Shown here one piece after another: positions 7,119 to 17,346 of a stretch of 52,056 nt of DNA. Below the pieces are notes generated by a model that ran no database searches, was not told where the DNA came from, and saw nothing but the letters and a program-made list of their open reading frames with translations. Position 1 is the first letter of the stretch; the number at the start of each line of letters is the position of its first letter. The stretch spans positions 1-52,056 of the forward strand of contig MDJB01000008.1 of NCBI GenBank assembly GCA_001752465.1. The letters are read 5' to 3'. This DNA comes from Haemophilus quentini (GTDB taxonomy: Bacteria > Pseudomonadota > Gammaproteobacteria > Enterobacterales > Pasteurellaceae). The translations under genes were made by a program, and so were the position numbers.

Positions 7119-8201
7119 ATGAAAGATTCCATTATTGCAAAATTAGAAAGTTTAAAAGAACGTTATGAAGAGCTAGAAGCCCTATTGGGCGATGTTTCTG
7201 TAATTAGTGATCAGGATAAATTCCGTGCGTATTCTAAAGAATATTCGCAACTTGAAGAAGTGGTGAAATGTTTTAATCGTTGGACGCAATTAAATCAAAA
7301 TATTGAAGAAGCTGAAATATTGCTCGACGATCCTGAAATGAAAGAAATGGCGCAAATGGAAATCGAAGAATCCAAAACGGAAATTGAAGAAGTGGAACAA
7401 CAACTTCAAATTCTTCTACTGCCGAAAGATCCTAATGATGAATATAACTGCTATTTAGAAATTCGTGCGGGAACTGGCGGTGATGAGGCGGGTATTTTCG
7501 CCGGTGATTTATTCCGTATGTATAGCCGTTATGCTGAAAGTAAACGCTGGCGTGTAGAAATGCTAAGTGCTAACGAAAGTGAGCAAGGCGGTTATAAAGA
7601 GGTGATTGTTAAAGTCACTGGCGAAGGTGTGTATGGTCAGTTGAAGTTTGAATCTGGCGGTCATCGTGTGCAACGTGTACCAAAAACAGAATCACAAGGG
7701 CGTATCCACACGTCTGCTTGTACTGTCGCGGTAATGCCAGAATTGCCAGAGTCTGAAATGCCAGAAATTAATCCAGCAGATTTGCGTATTGATACTTATC
7801 GCTCATCAGGAGCTGGTGGTCAGCACGTAAATACAACGGATTCTGCGGTTCGTATTACACATATTCCAACAGGTATTGTGGTGGAATGTCAGGATGAGCG
7901 TTCACAGCACAAAAATAAAGCGAAAGCAATGTCGGTATTAGCGTCACGTATTGTTCAAGCAGAGCAAGAACGCCAAGCTGCAGAACAAACAGATATGCGC
8001 CGTAACTTATTAGGTTCGGGCGATCGTTCTGATAAAATTCGTACATATAATTATCCGCAAGGTCGAGTCACAGATCACCGTATCAATCTCACAATTTACC
8101 GTTTGGATGAAGTGATGAATGGTAAAATTGATGAACTGATTCAGCCGATTATTACCGAATATCAAGCGGATCAGTTGGCGGCATTGTCTGAACAGAATTA
8201 A
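7119..8201 (+). CDS. prfA: Peptide chain release factor 1
   Basis: RF1 recognises UAA and UAG and releases the finished peptide. The 360 residues show an N-terminal coiled helical domain and '[24 protein letters not shown]'. They also show the stop-codon reading loop and the universal '[18 protein letters not shown]' with GGQ at 233-235, the site methylated by PrmC. Two adjacent ATGs exist (7116 and 7119). I chose the second because it gives [10 protein letters not shown] and the usual 360-aa length. A clear terminator follows. The gene lies just upstream of its own modifying enzyme prmC, with an RDD gene between, a common arrangement. Confidence 0.97.
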   Translation: MKDSIIAKLESLKERYEELEALLGDVSVISDQDKFRAYSKEYSQLEEVVKCFNRWTQLNQNIEEAEILLDDPEMKEMAQMEIEESKTEIEEVEQQLQILLLPKDPNDEYNCYLEIRAGTGGDEAGIFAGDLFRMYSRYAESKRWRVEMLSANESEQGGYKEVIVKVTGEGVYGQLKFESGGHRVQRVPKTESQGRIHTSACTVAVMPELPESEMPEINPADLRIDTYRSSGAGGQHVNTTDSAVRITHIPTGIVVECQDERSQHKNKAKAMSVLASRIVQAEQERQAAEQTDMRRNLLGSGDRSDKIRTYNYPQGRVTDHRINLTIYRLDEVMNGKIDELIQPIITEYQADQLAALSEQN

Positions 8202-8206
8202 TGATA

Positions 8207-8234
8207 GGGACATCTGATTTCAGATGTCCTTTTT
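8207..8234 (+). terminator. Rho-independent terminator after prfA
   Basis: GGACATCTG and CAGATGTCC pair around ATTT and are followed by TTTTT. It lies six bases after the prfA stop and before the RDD gene. Confidence 0.85.
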
Positions 8235-8253
8235 AACTTTACAGGGAAATAAA

Positions 8254-8694
8254 ATGATCATTGAAAATCAAAAAGATGCTGAATTTTCTTCTGCTTTCAA
8301 GCCTTCTCAACCCGCTCAAGCGAGCCGTTTTAAACGTTGGCTTGCAAGTATGATTAATGGGCTTGTGCTTTGGATGATGGTTGGTCTCGGTTTTGCGTTG
8401 GGGGATTTTGCCGGTGTAGTGGGGACGATTGTATATGCTGGTTTTCAGTTATATTTCATGAAAATTTATGGTCAAACAATGGCAAAACGCTGGTTAGGCT
8501 TGCGAGTATTTAATTATCATACCCATCAACCTGTTGAATTTGGTAAATACATCGGTCGTGAGATTATTGATATTTTATTGGCATGGACGAGTTTCTTATT
8601 GATTATTAGCGGTATTGTTGCACTTGTGCGCGATGATCGTCGTTCTTTAACGGATTTAGTGGCTGGCACGATTGTGTTAAAAGACGAAAAATAA
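8254..8694 (+). CDS. RDD family membrane protein
   Basis: A 146-residue inner-membrane protein of the RDD family. The first domain residues are 'ASRFKRWLASMINGLVLWMMVGLGFAL', where the Arg of RDD is kept but the motif is degenerate. Membrane segments lie at about residues 33-50, 52-72 and 106-130, and the conserved 'GQTMAKRWLGLRV' and 'DDRRSLTDLVAGTIVL' are present. The function of the family is largely unknown; some members are linked to ion or solute transport. I chose the ATG at 8254 because it follows ACAGGGAAATAAA; an earlier frame-open ATG at 8224 lies in the prfA terminator. Its stop overlaps the prmC start as TAATG, implying translational coupling. Confidence 0.85.
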   Translation: MIIENQKDAEFSSAFKPSQPAQASRFKRWLASMINGLVLWMMVGLGFALGDFAGVVGTIVYAGFQLYFMKIYGQTMAKRWLGLRVFNYHTHQPVEFGKYIGREIIDILLAWTSFLLIISGIVALVRDDRRSLTDLVAGTIVLKDEK

Positions 8695-9572
8695 TGAATT
8701 ATAAAGAATGGCTGGCACAAGCAATGGTGGATTTAGCACAAAAAAATCCCACTGAAAATAGTAAAATTGATGCGCTTGTGCTTCTTCAACATGCTACTGG
8801 CAAATCGCGTACGCAAATCCTTGTTTTTGATGATACTGAGATTGATGAAAAAGTGCGGTTAAAATTGACCGCACTTTTAGATCGTCGTCTAAAAGGCGAA
8901 CCTATCGCTTATATTCTTGGTGAAAAAGAATTTTGGTCGTTGCCGTTAAATGTCTCAAAAGGCACCTTGATTCCAAGACCAGATACTGAAATTTTAGTGG
9001 AAAAGGCATTACAAATTGCCTTAGAAAAATTACAAGAAAATCCACCGCACTTTCGTATTCTTGATCTCGGTACTGGCACAGGCGCTATCGCGTTAGCATT
9101 AGCATCGGAGCTTTCCTCTATTTGTCAAAAACGACAAATTTCATTAGAAATCATTGGTGTTGATCTTATGCCTGATGTTGTGGAGTTAGCTCGATCTAAT
9201 GCAGAAAGAAATCAGTTAAATGTACAATTTTTACAGAGCAGTTGGTTTGAAAATATAACAGGGCAGTTTGATCTTATCATCAGCAACCCGCCTTATATTG
9301 ATGCGCAAGATGAACATTTACGTCAAGGAGATGTGCGTTTTGAACCCCTTTCCGCATTAGTTGCCAATGATGCGGGCTATGCTGATTTGCGTCATATTAT
9401 TGAATTAGCGCCGAGTTATTTGAATTCTAATGGCGCATTATTGCTTGAACACGGATGGCAACAAGGCGAAAAAGTGCGGTCAATTTTCCAAGAAAATCAT
9501 TGGGAAATGGTTGAAACCGTGCGTGATTATGGCGACAATGAGCGCGTCACTTTAGGTTTTTGGAAGAAGTAA
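8694..9572 (+). CDS. prmC: Peptide chain release factor N5-glutamine methyltransferase
   Basis: PrmC (HemK) methylates the GGQ glutamine of release factors. The 292 residues have the N-terminal helical domain ('LLQHATGKSRTQILV'). The Rossmann SAM site 'ILDLGTGTGAIALALASE' comes next, with 'GVDLMPDVVELARSNAERN' and the catalytic 'ISNPPYIDAQDEHL' (NPPY). The start overlaps the RDD stop (TAATG) and its own stop overlaps the next start in the same way, so three genes are coupled. It contains four uptake signals, two of them (8851-8859 and 8868-8876) facing each other inside the coding sequence. Confidence 0.96.
   Translation: MNYKEWLAQAMVDLAQKNPTENSKIDALVLLQHATGKSRTQILVFDDTEIDEKVRLKLTALLDRRLKGEPIAYILGEKEFWSLPLNVSKGTLIPRPDTEILVEKALQIALEKLQENPPHFRILDLGTGTGAIALALASELSSICQKRQISLEIIGVDLMPDVVELARSNAERNQLNVQFLQSSWFENITGQFDLIISNPPYIDAQDEHLRQGDVRFEPLSALVANDAGYADLRHIIELAPSYLNSNGALLLEHGWQQGEKVRSIFQENHWEMVETVRDYGDNERVTLGFWKK
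8851..8876. repeat. Inverted pair of uptake signal sequences inside prmC
   Basis: AAGTGCGGT at 8851-8859 and ACCGCACTT at 8868-8876 are 8 bases apart. Such pairs usually lie after genes and act as terminators, but this one is inside a coding sequence and is read as 'EKVRLKLTALL'. Single copies of the 9-mer occur about 40 times in the window. Confidence 0.85.
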
Positions 9573-10375
9573 TGAAATATTATCGACGTGCGTTATACGA
9601 TCAATTTGTGCATTTTTATAATACTATCTCAGATGATGGATCATCAGAAGCACAAATTCGGGGAAAAATTGGCGGGTTTGTACGTCGAGCGCGTAAAGAA
9701 ATTTCGCCAGATTGGCCGAAAGAAGAGCAAATTCATCAGTTATTACAGCTATTTTATGGTGATTGGGGCTTTCATTGTGATTCAGAAGAGTATTTCTATG
9801 CACGCAATTTATATTTGCCTTATGTGTTGGAGCATCGCAAAGGAATGCCAGTGACGCTTGGGGCAATTGTACTTTATTTAGCCGAGGTGTTAGATTTACC
9901 AATTTATCCTGTCAATTTCCCAACACAGCTCATTTTACGTGCCGAAGTAAGAGATGAAGTGGCTTTTATTGATCCTTGGGATGGTACTTATATATCGCAA
10001 GAAAAATTACAGCAACTTTATGAAGGTGCATTTGGCTTCGGAGTGCAAATTCAACCTGAAGAACTTGATAGAGCCGATCTTTCTTTACTTTATTCTCGTT
10101 TTGAGCAACTAGCGAAGAATGCGCTCATCCGCGAAGAGCATAACGACATGGCATACCGTTATATTGAGAATTTACTGATTGGCAATGATGAAGATCCTTA
10201 TCATATTCGCGATCGCGGTTTAGTTTTAGCTCAGATGGGGGCCTATCCTTCAGCATTGAAAGATTTAGAATTTTTTGTGGAACGTTGTCTGGAAGACCCA
10301 ACTGCAGCTTTAATCCGAACTCAACTTTTAGAACTTAAGGGCGAGATTGATAAAGATTCTTTTTCCCTCCATTGA
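9572..10375 (+). CDS. SirB1 family protein (transglutaminase-like fold plus TPR-like tail)
   Basis: A 267-residue cytoplasmic protein. The central part 'FYARNLYLPYVLEHRKGMPVTLGAIVLYLAEVLDLPIYPVNFP' and 'VAFIDPWDG' are hallmarks of the SirB1/transglutaminase-like domain. The C-terminal 100 residues form TPR-like helices ('DRGLVLAQMGAYPSALKDLEFFVE'). Biochemical function is not established; the gene commonly sits between prmC and kdsA in gamma-proteobacteria, as here. The start at 9572 overlaps the prmC stop as TAATG; an earlier in-frame ATG at 9560 would overlap more and is less likely. Confidence 0.85.
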   Translation: MKYYRRALYDQFVHFYNTISDDGSSEAQIRGKIGGFVRRARKEISPDWPKEEQIHQLLQLFYGDWGFHCDSEEYFYARNLYLPYVLEHRKGMPVTLGAIVLYLAEVLDLPIYPVNFPTQLILRAEVRDEVAFIDPWDGTYISQEKLQQLYEGAFGFGVQIQPEELDRADLSLLYSRFEQLAKNALIREEHNDMAYRYIENLLIGNDEDPYHIRDRGLVLAQMGAYPSALKDLEFFVERCLEDPTAALIRTQLLELKGEIDKDSFSLH

Positions 10376-10380
10376 TTTAA

Positions 10381-11244
<864 letters not shown>

Positions 11245-11260
11245 GAAAATATTTAAGCAA

Positions 11261-11286
11261 AAGTGCGGTTAATTTTGACCGCACTT
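11261..11286 (+). terminator. Paired uptake signals forming a terminator after kdsA
   Basis: AAGTGCGGT (11261-11269) and ACCGCACTT (11278-11286) form a 9-bp stem with an 8-base loop 17 bases after kdsA. The T run after it is short, so termination strength is uncertain. Confidence 0.65.
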
Positions 11287-11306
11287 TGTATATAAAAGGA
11301 GAAGTG

Positions 11307-12254
11307 ATGAATATCGTCTTTTTAGATAGTACGGCTATCCCGAAGCATATCCCTATTCCTCGTCCAAGTTTTGCGCATACTTGGACTGAATATGAGCATA
11401 CATCTTCTGCTCAAACGATTGAAAGAGCGAAAGATGCTGATATTGTTATTACGAGCAAAGTCATTTTTGAGCGAGAAACGTTAAAACAATTACCTAAGTT
11501 AAAGTTGATTGCGATTACTGCAACCGGTACAAATAATGTTGATCTTGTGGCAGCAGAAGAAATGGGCATCGCTGTGCGCAATGTGACTGGTTATTCCAGC
11601 ACGACAGTACCAGAACATGTCATGGGATTAATTTTCGCTTTAAAACATAGTTTAGCAGGTTGGTTACGCGATCAAATGGAAGCAAAATGGTCGGAAAGTA
11701 AACAGTTTTGTTATTTTGATTACCCAATTACAGATGTGCGCGGTTCCACATTGGGCGTATTTGGTAAAGGTTGCTTAGGGACAGAAGTGGGACGTTTGGC
11801 TAATGCCGTGGGAATGAAGGTGCTTTATGCAGAACATAAAGATGCCTCTGTTTGTCGTGAAGGTTATACGCCTTTTGAGGAAGTATTAAGACAAGCGGAT
11901 ATTGTGACGTTGCATTGCCCATTAACTGAAACAACCAAGAATTTAATTAATGCAGAAACCGTATTCAAAATGAAAAAAGGGGCATTCTTGATTAATACAG
12001 GACGAGGGCCTTTGATTGATGAAGTTGCCTTAGTTGATGCGTTAAAAACGGGGCATTTAGGCGGAGCGGCTTTGGATGTAATGGTAAAAGAGCCGCCAGA
12101 AAAAGATAACCCATTAATTTTAGTTTCAAAAACTATGCCTAATTTAATTATCACACCGCATATTGCCTGGGCGAGTGATAGTGCAGTGACAACATTAGTT
12201 GGCAAAGTAATGCAAAACATCGAAGAATTTGTACAACAATTAAATCAAAAATAA
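11307..12254 (+). CDS. D-isomer-specific 2-hydroxyacid dehydrogenase
   Basis: A 315-residue NAD(P)-dependent enzyme that reduces or oxidises a 2-oxo/2-hydroxy acid. It may be glycerate dehydrogenase (HprA-like), but the substrate cannot be set from sequence. The family signs are 'TATGTNNVDLVAAEEMGIAV', the nucleotide loop 'GVFGKGCLGTEVGRLANAVGMKV', 'DIVTLHCPLTETTKNLIN' and 'MKKGAFLINTGRGPLIDEVALVDAL'. 'LDVMVKEPP' with the catalytic Glu and 'ITPHIAWAS' with the catalytic His complete the set. The ATG at 11307 follows AAAAGGAGAAGTG; an earlier in-frame ATG at 11286 lies in the terminator. Its stop overlaps the lolC start (TAATG). Confidence 0.9.
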   Translation: MNIVFLDSTAIPKHIPIPRPSFAHTWTEYEHTSSAQTIERAKDADIVITSKVIFERETLKQLPKLKLIAITATGTNNVDLVAAEEMGIAVRNVTGYSSTTVPEHVMGLIFALKHSLAGWLRDQMEAKWSESKQFCYFDYPITDVRGSTLGVFGKGCLGTEVGRLANAVGMKVLYAEHKDASVCREGYTPFEEVLRQADIVTLHCPLTETTKNLINAETVFKMKKGAFLINTGRGPLIDEVALVDALKTGHLGGAALDVMVKEPPEKDNPLILVSKTMPNLIITPHIAWASDSAVTTLVGKVMQNIEEFVQQLNQK

Positions 12255-13435
12255 TGAATTTTCCTATTTCTCTTTATATTGCACTACGTTATTGGCGTGC
12301 GAAAAGTGCGGATCGTTTTGGACGATTAGTGACTAATCTTGCAAGCATAGGGATTGTGCTAGGTGTGATGGCATTGATTATCGTGCTTTCTGTGATGAAT
12401 GGATTAGAAGGTTATCAAAAACAACAGGTGCTATCTTCCATTCCTCACGCGATTGTGAGTGAAGAACAGCCCATTTCTACAGAAAAAACATTAGAAAATT
12501 TACCGCACTTTGTCCAAAAAGCCGTGCCGATCAATACAACAAATGTGATTTATCAAACGACAAAAGGCGTGAGTGCAGGACAAATCATTGGTATTCAATC
12601 ATTTTCTGATGATCCTTTGGTTGAATCTTTTGATCAGGCTAAATTTAATGAAATTTTGCCTAGTGGGGAATTTAAACTAGTCATTGGTGATCAACTGGCG
12701 CAAAAATTGGGCGTGAATGTCGGGGATAAAATCCGTTTGATGATTACGGAAAATAGCCAATATACACCATTCGGTCGCGTGCCAATGCAGCGTTTATTTA
12801 CGGTTAGCGATATTTATTATGATTATGGCGAAGCATCGGGTTATGAAGCCTTTGCTAATATTACAGATATTGGTCGCTTAATGCGTATTCAACCGCAGCA
12901 AGCGCAGGGCTATCGTTTATTTTTGAATGATCCGTTCCAAATTACAGAACTCCCACAACATTTCCCAACACAAAAAATCACGGATTGGCGTGTCCAAAAA
13001 GGTGAATTTTTCCAAGCGGTGAGAATGGAAAAAAATATGATGGGATTGCTGATTAGTTTGATCATTGTCGTGGCGATTTCCAATATCGTCACCTCTTTAA
13101 GTTTGATGGTGGTGGATAAACAAGGGGAAATTGCGATCCTGCAAACTCAGGGCTTAACAAAATCCCAAGTTCGTTCAGTATTTATTTATCAAGGATTACT
13201 GGTGGGATTTGTTGGCACATTGCTCGGTGCTATTTTAGGTGTCTTAGTCACCTTGAACTTAACGGAGATTGTAAGTGCGGTAAATCCACAGGGTGTTTTT
13301 TTACCGACAGAATTGTCATTTATTCAAATGATTTTTGTCATTGGATTTTCCTTGTTGCTTTCTTTACTTTCTACACTTTACCCAGCTTATCGAGCAGCAA
13401 AAGTAGAACCTGCCGCTGCCTTGCGATACGAATAA
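12254..13435 (+). CDS. lolC: Lipoprotein-releasing ABC transporter permease subunit LolC
   Basis: LolC is one of two permeases of LolCDE, which extracts outer-membrane lipoproteins from the inner membrane and hands them to LolA. The 393 residues show the four-segment layout. A first transmembrane helix follows 'SLYIALRYWRAKSADRFGRLVTNLASIGIVLGVMALI', then a large periplasmic domain (about 50-260), then three C-terminal helices (about 270-380). 'EIAILQTQGLTKSQVRSVFIYQG' is the coupling helix. It starts on the stop of the previous gene (TAATG). Here lolC is separated from lolD and lolE by the five bio genes. Which permease is C and which is E rests on gene-order memory. Confidence 0.9.
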   Translation: MNFPISLYIALRYWRAKSADRFGRLVTNLASIGIVLGVMALIIVLSVMNGLEGYQKQQVLSSIPHAIVSEEQPISTEKTLENLPHFVQKAVPINTTNVIYQTTKGVSAGQIIGIQSFSDDPLVESFDQAKFNEILPSGEFKLVIGDQLAQKLGVNVGDKIRLMITENSQYTPFGRVPMQRLFTVSDIYYDYGEASGYEAFANITDIGRLMRIQPQQAQGYRLFLNDPFQITELPQHFPTQKITDWRVQKGEFFQAVRMEKNMMGLLISLIIVVAISNIVTSLSLMVVDKQGEIAILQTQGLTKSQVRSVFIYQGLLVGFVGTLLGAILGVLVTLNLTEIVSAVNPQGVFLPTELSFIQMIFVIGFSLLLSLLSTLYPAYRAAKVEPAAALRYE

Positions 13436-13454
13436 GTTTTTTAATGATAAATGA

Positions 13455-14747
13455 ATGATGGATGAACAATCACTTTTAGCTTTTGATACACAACATATTT
13501 GGCATCCTTATTCTTCAGTTTCTTCTGATATGCCACTTTATGCGGTAGAACGTGCAGATGGCGTGATGATAACCTTAAAAGATGGACGTTGTTTGATTGA
13601 TGGCATGTCTTCTTGGTGGGCAGCGTTGCATGGTTATAATCACCCTCGTTTAAATGCGGCGGCACAGAATCAGTTGGCAAAAATGAGCCATATTATGTTT
13701 GGCGGTTTTACCCATGAACCCGCGGTGGAATTAGCCCAATTATTGGTACCAATTTTGCCAAATGGATTAGATAAGATCTTTTTTACTGATAGTGGTTCTG
13801 TTGCTGTAGAAGTAGCGATGAAAATGGCTATTCAATATCAGCACGCTAAAGGGGAAGTACAACGACAAAAATTCGCCACTATCCGTTCGGGTTATCATGG
13901 CGATACTTGGAATGCGATGTCTGTGTGTGATCCAACCACAGGAATGCATCATTTATTCCATCATAGCCTGCCAGTACAATATTTTCTTCCTCAACCCAAT
14001 ATTCCATTTAATGAACCTTGGAATGATGGTGCGATTGAACCTTTAGCTGATTTACTTAAGAAAAAAGGGAGCGAAATCGCCGCACTTATTTTAGAGCCTG
14101 TCGTGCAAGGTGCGGGCGGTATGTATTTTTATTCGCCAACTTATTTAGTGAAAGCGCAAGCGCTTTGTAAACAATATGGTGTATTGCTAATTTTTGATGA
14201 AATTGCCACGGGTTTTGGCCGTACTGGGAAATTATTTGCTGCCGAGCATGCTGGGATTTCGCCAGATATTATGTGCATCGGTAAAGCCTTAACAGGTGGT
14301 TATTTAACTTTATCGGCAACCATTACGACTACTGAAATTGCGCAAACTATTTGTCGCGGTGAGGCTAAATGCTTTATGCACGGCCCCACTTTTATGGCAA
14401 ATCCATTGGCCTGTGCGATTGCAGCAGAATCTATCCGTTTATTGTTGGAAAGCCCTTGGCAGCAAAATATTCAGCGAATTGAGTCTTCCTTAAAACAACA
14501 GCTTTCGCCTTTAGCTGAAAAAGATTACGTCAAAGAAGTTCGCGTATTAGGGGCGATTGGGGTGGTTGAAATGAAAAGTGCGGTAAATATGAAAACTTTA
14601 GTCCCACGTTTTGTGGAACAAGGTGTTTGGATTCGACCTTTCGGAAAATTGGTTTATGTGATGCCTCCCTTTGTGATTAAAGATGATGAACTTCAGAAAT
14701 TAACAAAAGGCATGATTCTGGCTTTAACTCAGGAATATGAACATTAG
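13455..14747 (+). CDS. bioA: Adenosylmethionine-8-amino-7-oxononanoate aminotransferase
   Basis: BioA is a PLP enzyme that converts KAPA to DAPA using S-adenosylmethionine as amino donor, the third-last step of biotin synthesis. The 430 residues include '[22 protein letters not shown]', '[17 protein letters not shown]', '[14 protein letters not shown]' and '[16 protein letters not shown]'. '[15 protein letters not shown]' and '[11 protein letters not shown]' follow, with the PLP lysine at residue 277. Two adjacent ATGs (13455 and 13458) are possible and the ribosome site is weak. It begins 19 bases after lolC and heads bioA-F-G-C-D. I saw no BirA-type dyad (TTGTAAACC and its inverse) before it. 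Confidence 0.97.
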   Translation: MMDEQSLLAFDTQHIWHPYSSVSSDMPLYAVERADGVMITLKDGRCLIDGMSSWWAALHGYNHPRLNAAAQNQLAKMSHIMFGGFTHEPAVELAQLLVPILPNGLDKIFFTDSGSVAVEVAMKMAIQYQHAKGEVQRQKFATIRSGYHGDTWNAMSVCDPTTGMHHLFHHSLPVQYFLPQPNIPFNEPWNDGAIEPLADLLKKKGSEIAALILEPVVQGAGGMYFYSPTYLVKAQALCKQYGVLLIFDEIATGFGRTGKLFAAEHAGISPDIMCIGKALTGGYLTLSATITTTEIAQTICRGEAKCFMHGPTFMANPLACAIAAESIRLLLESPWQQNIQRIESSLKQQLSPLAEKDYVKEVRVLGAIGVVEMKSAVNMKTLVPRFVEQGVWIRPFGKLVYVMPPFVIKDDELQKLTKGMILALTQEYEH

Positions 14748-14755
14748 GATAAAAA

Positions 14756-15898
14756 ATGGATGCTTTCAAACAGCAATTGGAAAAGCTTAGCACACAAAAT
14801 CAATATCGTTCAATTCCAGACTTAGTTCATCAAGGACGATATATTACGCGAGAAAATCGCAAAATGTTGAATATGTCATCTAATGATTATTTAGGTTTGG
14901 CATCAAATGAAAATTTGCGCCAGTCTTTTTTACAGCAATATGGCGATAATTTTCCTCCTTTTACCAGTTCTTCGTCTCGTTTATTAACAGGAAATTTTCC
15001 TGTTTATACCGATCTTGAGCAGCTTATTGCTCAATGTTTCCAACGAGAAAGTGCTTTATTATTTAACAGCGGCTATCACGCTAATCTTGGTATTTTACCG
15101 GCGTTGACGACAACAAAAAGTTTAATTTTGGCAGATAAATTAGTGCATGCCAGTATGATTGATGGTATTCGTTTAAGCCAATGTGAGTTCTTTCGTTATC
15201 GTCATAATGATTATGAACATCTAAAGAGTCTGCTCGAAAAAAATGCCGGAAAATTTGACCGCACTTTTATTGTGACAGAATCGGTTTTTAGTATGGATGG
15301 CGATGTAGCTGATTTGAAGTATCTTGCTCAATTAAAAAAACAGTTTCCAAATACTTATCTTTATGTGGATGAAGCCCATGCAATAGGTGTTTATGGTAAA
15401 AACGGATTAGGTATTGCTGAGCGAGCTAATGTGATAGCTGATATAGATTTATTGGTTGGTACTTTTGGCAAAGCCTTAGCTTCAATGGGAGCTTATGTCG
15501 TCTGTGATCAAATATTAAAAGAGTGTTTAATTAATCAAATGCGTCCATTGATTTTTTCAACCGCACTTCCGCCGTTTAATGTGGCGTGGACTCATTTTAT
15601 TTTTGAACGATTGCTACAATTTTCAAAAGAAAGAACGCATCTTGAGCAGTTAAGTGCATTTTTACGCCAAGAAGTGGAGCATAGAACGCAAATAATGCCA
15701 AGCCAAACTTGCATCGTTCCCTATATTTTAGGTGAGAACGAAAAAACTCTTGCCAAGGCGAAAGATCTGCAAGAGCAAGGTTATTATTGCTTGCCGATTA
15801 GACCACCGACAGTACCAAAAGGTACATCCAGAATACGATTATCTTTGACGGTAGATATGACAATGGATGAAGTAAAACAGTTTGTGGCATGCTTATAA
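14756..15898 (+). CDS. bioF: 8-amino-7-oxononanoate synthase
   Basis: BioF joins pimeloyl-ACP with L-alanine to form KAPA, using PLP. The 380 residues carry '[20 protein letters not shown]', '[21 protein letters not shown]', '[15 protein letters not shown]' and '[17 protein letters not shown]'. They also carry '[16 protein letters not shown]' with the PLP lysine at residue 239. The gene is 8 bases after bioA, and its TAAGGA end supplies the ribosome site for bioG. Two uptake signals lie inside. Confidence 0.96.
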   Translation: MDAFKQQLEKLSTQNQYRSIPDLVHQGRYITRENRKMLNMSSNDYLGLASNENLRQSFLQQYGDNFPPFTSSSSRLLTGNFPVYTDLEQLIAQCFQRESALLFNSGYHANLGILPALTTTKSLILADKLVHASMIDGIRLSQCEFFRYRHNDYEHLKSLLEKNAGKFDRTFIVTESVFSMDGDVADLKYLAQLKKQFPNTYLYVDEAHAIGVYGKNGLGIAERANVIADIDLLVGTFGKALASMGAYVVCDQILKECLINQMRPLIFSTALPPFNVAWTHFIFERLLQFSKERTHLEQLSAFLRQEVEHRTQIMPSQTCIVPYILGENEKTLAKAKDLQEQGYYCLPIRPPTVPKGTSRIRLSLTVDMTMDEVKQFVACL

Positions 15899-15907
15899 GG
15901 AAATAAT

Positions 15908-16555
15908 GTGAAAACGAAATTTTATGATCATCAAGGTGAGCATTTAATAGTTTATTTTGCTGGCTGGGGGACACCTCTTGATGCTGTGGCTCATTTGATT
16001 TTGCCAACAAATCATAATTTATTAGTTTGCTACGATTATCAAGATTTGAAGTTAGATTTTGATTTTTCTACCTATCAGCAAATTCGTGTAGTGGCATGGT
16101 CAATGGGTATTTGGGTGGCAGAGCGAGTATTACAAGGAATCACCCTACAATCTGCCACAGCAGTGAATGGAACAGGTTTACCTTGTGATGATAGCTTTGG
16201 TATTCCCTATGCTATTTTTAAAGGTACGCTAGAGAATCTCACAGAAAATACTCGTTCAAAGTTTGAACGTAGAATCTGTGGTGATAAAGTATCTTTTGAA
16301 CGTTATCAACAATTTTCTGTACGACCATTTAACGAAATTCATCAAGAACTCACCGCACTTTTTGCGATGATTCAGAAAGATAAACGTGCCGATCTTATTC
16401 ACTGGACAAATGCATGGATTAGTTCTCGCGATAAAATTTTTATGCCGGCTAATCAGCACCAATATTGGGCATCGCGTTGTGCCGTTCAGGAAATAGAGGG
16501 TGAGCATTATGTATTTTCAAGATTTACCCACTGGTCGGCATTATGGAATTATTAA
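15908..16555 (+). CDS. bioG: Pimeloyl-ACP methyl ester esterase (BioG type)
   Basis: BioG removes the methyl group from pimeloyl-ACP methyl ester, ending the detour opened by BioC. It replaces the better-known BioH of E. coli. The 215 residues form a small alpha/beta hydrolase: 'LIVYFAGWGTPLDAVAHL', then 'VVAWSMGIWVAERVLQG' with nucleophile Ser at 65, and a C-terminal His region 'GEHYVFSRF'. The start is GTG at 15908; the ATG two bases earlier is followed at once by TGA, so GTG is the real start. The end overlaps bioC by 13 bases. Confidence 0.9.
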   Translation: MKTKFYDHQGEHLIVYFAGWGTPLDAVAHLILPTNHNLLVCYDYQDLKLDFDFSTYQQIRVVAWSMGIWVAERVLQGITLQSATAVNGTGLPCDDSFGIPYAIFKGTLENLTENTRSKFERRICGDKVSFERYQQFSVRPFNEIHQELTALFAMIQKDKRADLIHWTNAWISSRDKIFMPANQHQYWASRCAVQEIEGEHYVFSRFTHWSALWNY

Positions 16556-17334
16556 CTTCCGTAAATAAATCGTGTATTCAACAAGCCTTCCAAAAAGCCT
16601 TCCAAAAAGCCTTAAATAGCTATGATGAACATGCGCTAATTCAACAAAAAATGAATATTAAGTTAATGATGCATTTGCAAGACTATTTACCAAATGGATC
16701 ATTAGATAGTGTATTGGAGCTAGGTTGCGGTTCTGGTATGTTGAGTACGTTGTTGCAGAAACAGATTTCAGCCAATTATTGGTTATTTAATGATTTGTGC
16801 GATGTGTGCTCTCTACTCGCTGAAAAGCTGATTCAACCCTTTGATTTTTCTTGTGGTGATGCAGAGAACTTTCCTTTTCCACGACGATTTGACTTGATTG
16901 CTAGTGCATCAGCTGTACAGTGGTTCCATCATCCTGACAATTTTATTTCCCATTGTAAAACAGGATTGAAACCTAATGGTTTATTGGCGATGACGAGCTT
17001 TGGCGAAGATAATTTAAAAGAGATTCGCCAAATGACGAATGTGGGGTTAAGTTATCCGAATTTATCTCAATGGCAAAATTGGTTAGCCAATGATTTTGAG
17101 CTTTTATGGTGTGACGATTTTAATGTAATACTAGACTTTGATACGCCATTGGATGTACTCAAACATCTGAAATATACCGGTGTAACAGCGACTAACCAGA
17201 AAAATTGGACAAGAAAAAATCTCAACAAATTTATTGATGACTACTTACAGGCTTTTAGGTTGCCATCGGGTAAAGTGCGGTTAACTTATCATCCATTGTT
17301 TTTTATCGCACGTTATTCTCGTGCTGGAAATTAG
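16543..17334 (+). CDS. bioC: Malonyl-ACP O-methyltransferase
   Basis: BioC methylates malonyl-ACP so that fatty acid synthesis can build the pimelate chain of biotin. The 263 residues hold the SAM site 'VLELGCGSGMLSTLLQK'. 'YWLFNDLCDV', 'FDLIASASAVQWFHHPDNF' and 'LLAMTSFGEDNLKEIRQ' are typical of BioC. Near the N-terminus a 12-base unit (GCCTTCCAAAAA) is repeated twice and a bit (16585-16613), encoding AFQK-AFQK-AL. The gene overlaps the end of bioG by 13 bases, implying coupled translation. Confidence 0.94.
   Translation: MELLTSVNKSCIQQAFQKAFQKALNSYDEHALIQQKMNIKLMMHLQDYLPNGSLDSVLELGCGSGMLSTLLQKQISANYWLFNDLCDVCSLLAEKLIQPFDFSCGDAENFPFPRRFDLIASASAVQWFHHPDNFISHCKTGLKPNGLLAMTSFGEDNLKEIRQMTNVGLSYPNLSQWQNWLANDFELLWCDDFNVILDFDTPLDVLKHLKYTGVTATNQKNWTRKNLNKFIDDYLQAFRLPSGKVRLTYHPLFFIARYSRAGN
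16585..16613 (+). repeat. In-frame 12-bp tandem repeat in bioC
   Basis: GCCTTCCAAAAA occurs at 16585-16596 and 16597-16608, followed by a partial GCCTT. The unit is a multiple of three, so copy changes would add or remove 'AFQK' without a frameshift. Confidence 0.85.
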
Positions 17335-17346
17335 TAAGGCGTATTT

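Noticed and set aside
8224-8253. Longer N-terminus for the RDD protein and other early in-frame starts (9560, 11286, 44836)
   Set aside because: These starts fall in terminators or overlap the previous gene, while the later ATG in each case has a good ribosome site or a TAATG junction.
13436-13454. BirA operator in front of bioA
   Set aside because: The gap from lolC is only 19 bases and holds no TTGTAAACC-type inverted repeat.
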